Source of the DNA: a virus
Length of the DNA stretch: 37,371 bases
IMG/VR virus record: IMGVR_UViG_3300030419_001248
Span: 1 to 37,371 of that record
Reading direction: 5' to 3' (one strand)
Shown: in pieces, positions 33,301 through 37,371 of the stretch
How the letters are laid out: each line of letters starts with the position of its first letter
How positions within the stretch are numbered: position 1 is the first letter of the stretch
Position numbers and translations under genes: made by a program
Notes under the pieces: generated by a model
What the model saw: the letters and a program-made list of their open reading frames with translations, nothing else
Database searches by the model: none
What the model was told of the DNA's origin: nothing

Positions 33301-33544
33301 CTTTTTCTGATGTCTCTAATACATCTTTTGGATATAACTTACTGCCTATTACATAATCATAAAATTTATTTATTTGTGAATCAGTTAGATTATTTAAACC
33401 TATTTTTTTAACTGTCGTATAAATTATACTTTGCTGACCTTCGTAAACTTTTTTTCCACCTTCTTTAGTCCAAGTTAAATTTTTACCACTTTCAGATACT
33501 AGAAACTTTTTAATTTCAATTAGCTTCTCTTGCTTTGAAGCCAT
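30353..33544 (-). CDS. Large late protein, unknown (1063 aa)
   Basis: The protein is Lys/Glu-rich and mostly helical, with several Thr/Ser-rich linkers and a conspicuous acidic/Gly segment near residue 400 (SGRNEPGGRTAEIGIISEIG) followed by a Trp-rich patch (VQWGEDWGWVKVSKDG). There is no signal peptide or membrane span. Late expression and size suggest a virion or ejected protein similar in style to the large proteins at 1999-14229, though no sequence similarity was established. Its start overlaps the stop of the DUF5675-like gene by one base. Confidence 0.5.
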   Translation of the reverse strand: MASKQEKLIEIKKFLVSESGKNLTWTKEGGKKVYEGQQSIIYTTVKKIGLNNLTDSQINKFYDYVIGSKLYPKDVLETSEKAAAASPSGEGTLAGPLRDAGIDDIFETSDIAETIDDTPSWLVGVEVEQINQKKTAINVEDLNEHVQKYLKNTRQDLNKLGSTEVIKLSEKKPNKKVKQKPLQFLNEPLSHSVSIDTLETELKHSILDIEEAKHKLATGHNITKGTRVALTETIMDLGKNIALLQEGLKNIYYETNVEILKKNIFTEIKGKYFLTDNKNKIEVSEEVINQIAERQDNVISDLDLMKRNVVSATVTETNSVNAAKVASQEMNVGDQLISSFNVRLSTNTDEKNKDFLDNIREQREALLKSGETLEGGKAYMTSEIASNTIIDLGDLGELEVFGSGRNEPGGRTAEIGIISEIGDRPDIEEVIDLHDARTKNPVFHFSGSQQVQWGEDWGWVKVSKDGTITPVGSALEATSIQETIDNLKNTPRGEEIATWMGLDIYSDKEYIKQRQELEAKKNRDFDITKARHRVNQPAGVTEPFSKPIKQGPIVHSFLHSLDYTHSELGEAFKLSEDKTTIQLTDVDDVKRKALQRVGDKFFKTYELLVASGMKLPVKELVDPRGGKHTLIPAVSESIFNRYLIGLDFLNKGNFKGKDPAIRIGPIVQDLYKNIFEGDIPFETSKGYFAELGWKTEDVVKLLEQDLLSINEELINIKSGKAFGQEIISTVVPNATEVIFEPSLGVESRMPYLNLTYEQQVKNEIKSQKMMIATQRGWSSKQAQSEIKFDAQTGKQYYEISTSFKDKQKALVEKLAKKSGYEYISSVPKEERLKLETEAESILKKAGVPKTKKEKVGFETKNMEIYTEKVYIESPTEQKLLNKLSTEIGINPKLGMLAPANLEKLIEHKYLFEGLPKTSSEFLLRLGGPDINVTADTLKSKKKITEKLQAMQRSVLFEEYKSYRKGLGETDKTLKVLTPKASVSQLQKALPKDTVDLLISAKELEYNLPKGSLKKKNVKDSIATIGALDLIEAAPKDINIAEEAVRGGFYDQLKDALKLIARKG

Positions 33545-34140
33545 TAGCTAAACCATTTACCGTCATTATCAACTTTACTTGTTAATACCTGTATCTCTCC
33601 ACTGATTTCTTGTAGTTTTTCCATTATCTCTGTGTCATTAGTATTAACAGCTTCTATGTCATTACTATTGACAGTACCATCGTGGTCTATATATGTCACA
33701 TATACATCACCTTGTTGTATAGCAGCAGCTACATAAGGATAAACTTTCTTATATGCATTAACACTAGAGCCTACAAAACCGTCTTTTTGTACTAAGTTAC
33801 TTGTTTGAGAGTCTCCTAAGAGCAAACAACCTGCAGTATTCTCGTCAGTATTACCCGTATGCCATAAGATATATTCAAATCCTGGTACATCATTAACATG
33901 TATCATACCTTTATGCATATCACCATACTTAGCTTGATATCTACTATGGAATCCACCTTCTTTTCTTAGTGAAAGTTTGTATTCACCAGCAGGTATTCTT
34001 GTTTCACCCCAGACTTTTACATCACGTTGTTCATCTTCTAATGTATAGCAAAGGAATTTCCTTTTACCATTAACAACATCAAATAAAATTCCAGATGTTG
34101 AGTCATCTTGTGAGCTTATTCTTAATACTTCTAATTTCAT
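33544..34140 (-). CDS. DUF5675/L,D-transpeptidase-like lysis protein (198 aa)
   Basis: The N-terminal 130 residues carry IPAGEY (49-54), IHVNDVPG (80-87), ILWHTGN (91-97) and AGCLLLG (103-109). The His...His-x-G-N...G-C order fits DUF5675, a phage family frequently found in lysis modules, and resembles YkuD-type L,D-transpeptidase active sites with a catalytic Cys105. A C-terminal helical extension (about 160-195) follows. It overlaps the neighbours on both sides by one base. A role in peptidoglycan processing is plausible; enzymatic activity is inferred. Confidence 0.65.
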   Translation of the reverse strand: MKLEVLRISSQDDSTSGILFDVVNGKRKFLCYTLEDEQRDVKVWGETRIPAGEYKLSLRKEGGFHSRYQAKYGDMHKGMIHVNDVPGFEYILWHTGNTDENTAGCLLLGDSQTSNLVQKDGFVGSSVNAYKKVYPYVAAAIQQGDVYVTYIDHDGTVNSNDIEAVNTNDTEIMEKLQEISGEIQVLTSKVDNDGKWFS

Positions 34141-34238
34141 TATCTACTCCCATACTTACAATTACAAATAGTTACATTAGTATAACCATTATCATGTTTA
34201 AATGTTCTACACCCGTTATCTACTACTTTTTTTGACAT
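34140..34238 (-). CDS. Cysteine-containing micro-protein (32 aa)
   Basis: MSKKVVDNGCRTFKHDNGYT... ends VTICNCKYGSR. One Cys near the start, a C-x-C and a His could form a metal site. AAAGGA lies upstream of the ATG. The gene overlaps the holin gene end by 23 bases and its stop overlaps the next start (TAATG), which supports translation. Confidence 0.5.
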   Translation of the reverse strand: MSKKVVDNGCRTFKHDNGYTNVTICNCKYGSR

Positions 34239-34428
34239 TATCTTTATCCTTTCTAAACCCTATGGTAAGTAACCATATGGCTAATGTAATTAAAGTCGCA
34301 AGACCTGTAACCTGTTGAGCTGAACCTGTAAGAGTAAGCGTAGCAATAACTAAACCTACTAAAGTCCAACTAAGATTTAAAGTTTCTTTAATTATGGTAA
34401 TAAACCAATCCCATATCTTTTTAAACAT
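34216..34428 (-). CDS. Holin-like two-span membrane protein (70 aa)
   Basis: Two hydrophobic helices (LSWTLVGLVIATLTLTG and GLATLITLAIWLLTIGF) are separated by a short polar turn, with an amphipathic Trp-rich N-terminus and a basic C-terminal tail (RKDKDNVKKSSR), the classic class II holin layout. It lies just upstream of the DUF5675-like enzyme and overlaps the acidic secreted protein gene by one base. Together with the r1t-like holin it makes two holin candidates in one block. Confidence 0.6.
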   Translation of the reverse strand: MFKKIWDWFITIIKETLNLSWTLVGLVIATLTLTGSAQQVTGLATLITLAIWLLTIGFRKDKDNVKKSSR

Positions 34429-36428
34429 TATGATTTCCTCATTATAAATGCTGCCATACTAGCTATTCTAGTCAAAATTACTGGGACTACAACTTCTTGA
34501 GCTTTTTCCTTTTGGTCATTAGTCATGTCAGAACTTATGTCACTTATATTTATCTCTTGTATATTTATATCAGTTAAAGTTTCTATAGGATTTTCAATAA
34601 ACTCTTCAAACTGTACTTCTGTAACAACATCAGCAAGGGTATAGTTCTCTACATCTTTATTTTCTACAGCTCTTTCAACATATTCTTCAACAGCAGTAGC
34701 AACTGATTCATCTTCTTTAACAGTTTCAGCGATAATCTCAACATCTTCAGCTTCTACTTGTAATACTTCAGCAACAACTTCAACCTGTTCTTCAGTTAAG
34801 TCTTCTATTTCTTCAATAGCTTCTTCAACTACAGCCTGTACTATCTCCTGTGTTTCCTCTGTGGCTTCGGATAGATTCTGTACACCAATATCATTAACTT
34901 CTTCTAAAACTTCAACTACTTCTTCAGTAGTAACTTCTTCTATAACAATATCTTCAATGACTTCTTCTACTTCTGCAACCTCTTCCTCAACCATCTCTTC
35001 AGAAAGAACTTCTTCTCCATCTTCTGTATCGAATATATTAAGTACTTCGAATACAGTTTCTTCAATAGGTTCTTCATCTTCCAGTATCTCAATGACATCA
35101 TCAAATACCTCTTCTTCAATCTCTTCTTCAATAAGTTCATCTTGTACTTCCTTTAAATCTTCTAATACATCTTCTTCTTTAGGTGGGAATAAATCATTAG
35201 ATATAAATATATCTATTAAATCTATATCTTCTTCAATTATAATTACTTCTTCTTCAAAGACATCAAGTTCTTCAATGTATTCTTCTACTTGAAGTATTGT
35301 CTCGATAAACTCTTTTGCTTCCTCTTCAGTTTCAAACTCATATATTTCAATCTCCTCTGTAAGTTCAAGGGCTTTAGCATCAATCTCCATTTGCTTTTCA
35401 AGTTCAAGTATTTCTTCTTCAGTAAGCTCAATAAATTCTTCATCTTCATATTCATCTGCCACAATGAGTACCATATCATCATCTTCAAAAAACTCTTCTC
35501 CGATTTCTTCATCTATAATTTCTTCAGTAAAATCACAATCACCACGTTCCAAAGCAGCGTCAGTAATATAACACCCATATAAATCTTCATTATTAGCACG
35601 TTCCTTATCTCTATCAATAGTACCATCATTCTGTTCTTTTTCAGTATAAGTAACTTCTTCATCACCAATAACTAAAGTTACATTAGTACGAGCTTCTCTT
35701 TCAGCACGCTCTTCATTAGTTTCGTTGTAACCAGTTTCAGCCATATTATCTTCCATTTCAATAGCTTCTTGTATTTCCATTTGGATAATTTCTTGTTGGA
35801 TAATAGCTTCTTCTTCTTCACGTTCACCACGTTCTTCATCAGTTTCTGATATACCATAAGAAGCAAAGTTAGCCTGGCGTTGTACATCTAAAGGATTAAG
35901 AGTTGTAGTAGTAGTGGTAGTAGTATCATATTTAATTGATATATCATCTACCAATGACCAATCATTAATAGTAATAACAAAACTATCTATAAATTTATTA
36001 GCTGTTTCTTTAACAGAGTAAACTATATCTTCATACATAGTTGTACTGTTTAAACCACTTTGTGCATCTATTGTATTTGATTGTGTAGTTTCATCATTAT
36101 GTGTGTACTCAACACTACCTTGATTATTAACAGCACCTATAGTAAAACCTACTTCATAGACATCATGTTCTGTAGGTAATGTAAATTCATAATCATTAGA
36201 TGCACCACCATGTTTCATATACTCTAGTTCTATATGATGACCATCCATACCATAAGAACCTGACCAAGTATTATCTATCTTTACTAAGTTATTGTTTTCA
36301 GTTGGAGGTACTACAATATCAGTAGTTTGTTCTCCATCATCAAAGGTTTCTATTTCTTCTACTTCTTCTGCGTATACAGGAGGTATGGGTAAAGCAAGAA
36401 AAAATGCTAATACTAATCTAAACAGCAC
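34428..36428 (-). CDS. Secreted, extremely acidic protein with N-terminal signal peptide (666 aa)
   Basis: It starts at GTG with a clear signal peptide (MLFRLVLAFFLALPIPPVYA, cleavage expected after AYA). Residues about 45-165 look like a beta-rich, lectin- or adhesin-type domain, followed by a run of threonines, then about 450 residues dominated by Glu, Asp, Val and Ile. The C-terminus is hydrophobic and then basic (VVVPVILTRIASMAAFIMRKS), perhaps a tail anchor. This fits an envelope-displayed or exported protein, possibly for superinfection exclusion, host-surface change or lysis; none is proven. The nearest strong RBS (GGAGG) is farther upstream than ideal, so start or coupling to preceding micro-frames is uncertain. 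Confidence 0.55.
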   Translation of the reverse strand: MLFRLVLAFFLALPIPPVYAEEVEEIETFDDGEQTTDIVVPPTENNNLVKIDNTWSGSYGMDGHHIELEYMKHGGASNDYEFTLPTEHDVYEVGFTIGAVNNQGSVEYTHNDETTQSNTIDAQSGLNSTTMYEDIVYSVKETANKFIDSFVITINDWSLVDDISIKYDTTTTTTTTLNPLDVQRQANFASYGISETDEERGEREEEEAIIQQEIIQMEIQEAIEMEDNMAETGYNETNEERAEREARTNVTLVIGDEEVTYTEKEQNDGTIDRDKERANNEDLYGCYITDAALERGDCDFTEEIIDEEIGEEFFEDDDMVLIVADEYEDEEFIELTEEEILELEKQMEIDAKALELTEEIEIYEFETEEEAKEFIETILQVEEYIEELDVFEEEVIIIEEDIDLIDIFISNDLFPPKEEDVLEDLKEVQDELIEEEIEEEVFDDVIEILEDEEPIEETVFEVLNIFDTEDGEEVLSEEMVEEEVAEVEEVIEDIVIEEVTTEEVVEVLEEVNDIGVQNLSEATEETQEIVQAVVEEAIEEIEDLTEEQVEVVAEVLQVEAEDVEIIAETVKEDESVATAVEEYVERAVENKDVENYTLADVVTEVQFEEFIENPIETLTDINIQEINISDISSDMTNDQKEKAQEVVVPVILTRIASMAAFIMRKS

Positions 36429-36453
36429 TATTAGCTACGATTTTCCTCCACAT

Positions 36454-36492
36454 TTATCTACCACCACAGTTGCAACTGCCACAGCAATCCAT
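36454..36492 (-). CDS. Cys-rich 12-residue micro-ORF
   Basis: The frame MDCCGSCNCGGR starts in a TAATG overlap with the previous gene and has AGGTGG upstream. Four of twelve residues are Cys. Its stop is followed at once by another ATG and a GGAGG before the acidic-protein gene, so it may act as a translated leader as much as a peptide. Confidence 0.35.
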   Translation of the reverse strand: MDCCGSCNCGGR

Positions 36493-36704
36493 TAGCCACC
36501 TATCTTCCATATAATTTCTGTTATCTCTCCAGATATACCACTCACTATTGTTATTACTTCAGCTAATCTTTCATTAGCATTTACAACTTCAGCTTTTAAT
36601 ACTGCAACTTCATTAGTTAATTGTTGTACAGTTCTAAATAACCAAGCTACTAAGGCAGCTAAACCACCTTGTATTATCTGACCAGGGTTTACTTTCATTT
36701 CCAT
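36492..36704 (-). CDS. Small membrane/coiled-coil protein, XhlA- or spanin-like (70 aa)
   Basis: A hydrophobic segment near the N-terminus (IIQGGLAALVAWLFRTV) is followed by a heptad-like helix (LTNEVAVLKAEVVNANERLAEVITIV). An N-terminal membrane anchor with a coiled coil is usual for small lysis accessory proteins. A start at the second Met (36698) is possible. It sits among other small membrane proteins. The precise role is unknown. Confidence 0.5.
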   Translation of the reverse strand: MEMKVNPGQIIQGGLAALVAWLFRTVQQLTNEVAVLKAEVVNANERLAEVITIVSGISGEITEIIWKIGG

Positions 36705-36707
36705 AAG

Positions 36708-36893
36708 TTACATTATAGTATTTAATAATGCAGCTGTGCTACTTAATCCAACTAACCAGCCAACAATTTCAGCTCTTGTAGGAGTTTTATTTATTTTTTC
36801 GTGTAAGTAATCTATTCTTTTATGCAAATCTTGTACCTCTACCCTAATAAGGTGAAGCATTTCTTTATTTGTATATCCGTTATTCTGTGTCAT
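36708..36893 (-). CDS. Small coiled-coil membrane protein, XhlA-like (61 aa)
   Basis: MTQNNGYTNKEMLHLIRVEV... has a helix with heptads (QDLHKRIDYLHEKINK), then TRAEIVGWLVGLSSTAALLNTIM, a C-terminal membrane helix. The layout mirrors hemolysin XhlA-type phage proteins. An upstream ATG at 36917 would add eight residues; the shorter start is preferred because the NGYT beginning is the usual one in similar proteins as I recall them. Neither start has a good RBS. It overlaps the preceding 43-aa gene. Confidence 0.45.
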   Translation of the reverse strand: MTQNNGYTNKEMLHLIRVEVQDLHKRIDYLHEKINKTPTRAEIVGWLVGLSSTAALLNTIM

Positions 36894-37011
36894 CTGAGTA
36901 AAACCAATCCCATTCATAGTCTTCTATAATTTTATTATCAGCTAATTTTCTTAACCAATTAAAGAATCTAGGTGTGTAATAACCCAATAAAAATCCTACT
37001 ATGTAATCCAT
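36880..37011 (-). CDS. Small membrane-associated protein (43 aa)
   Basis: MDYIVGFLLGYYTPRFFNWL... begins with a short hydrophobic segment and ends acidic and aromatic (EWDWFYSDDTE). Such tiny proteins beginning with one membrane segment are frequent near lysis genes. Overlap with the next gene is the main additional support. Confidence 0.45.
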   Translation of the reverse strand: MDYIVGFLLGYYTPRFFNWLRKLADNKIIEDYEWDWFYSDDTE

Positions 37012-37033
37012 GATGAGATATTATAGCATAGAT

Positions 37034-37282
37034 TCAGTCAGGTTCTATCATTATACATTCTCCAGGACATTCTTCTGCTGATTCTATAACTGCAGGTTCT
37101 TCTCCTTTAGGAACTGTAGCTAAACCTTTTGCACCTTCTTCATTACCTTCTGCTTCAGCATAGATTTTATCTCCATCTTTAACATAAAATAATCCATCAT
37201 CTAAACCAATGAATACATCAGGTGAAATTTCTTGACAGATACCATCACCAGTACAAAGGTCTTGGTCAATCCATACTTTCAT
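37034..37282 (-). CDS. Small [3Fe-4S]/[4Fe-4S]-type ferredoxin (82 aa)
   Basis: Soluble electron carrier. C10-x2-D13-x2-C16 (CTGDGIC) and a later CPGECI (C72, C76) match single-cluster ferredoxins in which Asp replaces the second Cys, typical of actinobacterial [3Fe-4S] ferredoxins that feed P450s and oxygenases, and of some Asp-ligated [4Fe-4S] proteins. The N-terminus (MKVWIDQDLCTGDGICQEISPDVF, key part C10-C16) is canonical. An acidic insertion (about 36-62) lengthens the protein. No redox partner gene is in the window. There is no RBS; TAATCT ends six bases before the ATG, and the start codon lies in a CTTTCA/TGAAAG palindrome. Confidence 0.8.
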   Translation of the reverse strand: MKVWIDQDLCTGDGICQEISPDVFIGLDDGLFYVKDGDKIYAEAEGNEEGAKGLATVPKGEEPAVIESAEECPGECIMIEPD

Positions 37283-37298
37283 AATGAAAGATTAAGTA

Positions 37299-37371
37299 TT
37301 AACTAGGTTTAGGGTTATCGTCTTTAACTTTTTTTACAGCAGCAAACCAGTCGCCTGACTTATCACCTTTA
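37299..37371 (-). CDS. C-terminal end of an unidentified gene, cut by window edge
   Basis: The last 23 codons of a minus-strand gene (KGDKSGDWFAAVKKVKDDNP...) end at TAA 37299. The frame is open to the window edge and ends 17 bases before the ferredoxin start. The tail is basic and too short to identify. Confidence 0.4.
   Translation of the reverse strand, partial: KGDKSGDWFAAVKKVKDDNPKPS

Noticed and set aside
34861-35292. Ser/Thr-rich plus-strand reading frame of 143 codons
   Set aside because: It is the antisense shadow of the Glu-rich repeats of the acidic secreted protein (GAA/GAT codons read backwards), has no RBS and lies within a well-supported gene.

Overview
The window reads as part of the genome of a tailed double-stranded DNA phage with an AT-rich genome. 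The evidence is a terminase, a portal, a scaffold-like protein and the start of an HK97/SU10-type major capsid protein in canonical order, plus a holin/lysis cluster and many small early genes. No integrase, rRNA, tRNA or CRISPR array is visible. Both edges cut through genes, so this is a fragment or an arbitrarily opened circle. Low GC, r1t-like holin, Shine-Dalgarno use (AGGAGG), a possible leaderless gene and a C-x2-D-x2-C ferredoxin of the type common in actinobacteria suggest a marine actinobacterial host such as the Actinomarina group. This is inference only; a SAR11-like host is not excluded.

Layout. (1) 1-18502, minus strand: morphogenesis operon read right to left. The order is terminase large subunit (with N-terminal zinc-finger and HTH extensions), portal, a 53-aa protein, a disordered 136-aa protein, five large consecutive proteins (1941, 536, 1182, 415 and 324 aa; probable internal or ejected virion proteins), a structured RNA-like spacer, scaffold and the start of the capsid gene. 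A good promoter (TTGTAA-17-TATAAT) lies just upstream of the terminase. (2) 18503-19022: divergent control region with tandem hairpins. (3) 19023-29515, plus strand: early/accessory operon. It carries many small zinc-ribbon and HTH proteins, a MoxR/CobS-like AAA+ ATPase with a CobT-like HELGH/VWA partner, a calcineurin-like phosphoesterase, a Rad52-like annealing protein and a secreted transglycosylase-like enzyme. No DNA polymerase, helicase or primase is in the window. (4) 29560-37371, minus strand: second late block with small membrane proteins, a ferredoxin, a secreted very acidic protein, two holin candidates, a DUF5675-like enzyme and a 1063-aa unknown protein. It converges on the early operon at a terminator near 29525-29560.

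The most unusual signal is non-coding. Three intergenic leaders in the early operon (19938-20106, 20282-20490, 21677-21878) share one architecture: a 19-22 bp long-range helix whose 3' strand ends just before the Shine-Dalgarno sequence, and an upstream strand able to pair with the same central strand. All imperfections in the long helices are G-U pairs that work only in plus-strand RNA. This looks like a three-copy cis-regulatory switch or small-RNA family. Other notable points are hairpins closed by UAAC loops used repeatedly at gene ends, a structured RNA in front of scaffold/capsid, fourteen TAATG stop-start junctions, and several cysteine-rich micro-proteins.

Coordinates were read by eye. 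Similarity statements come from recognised motifs and gene order, not from database searches.
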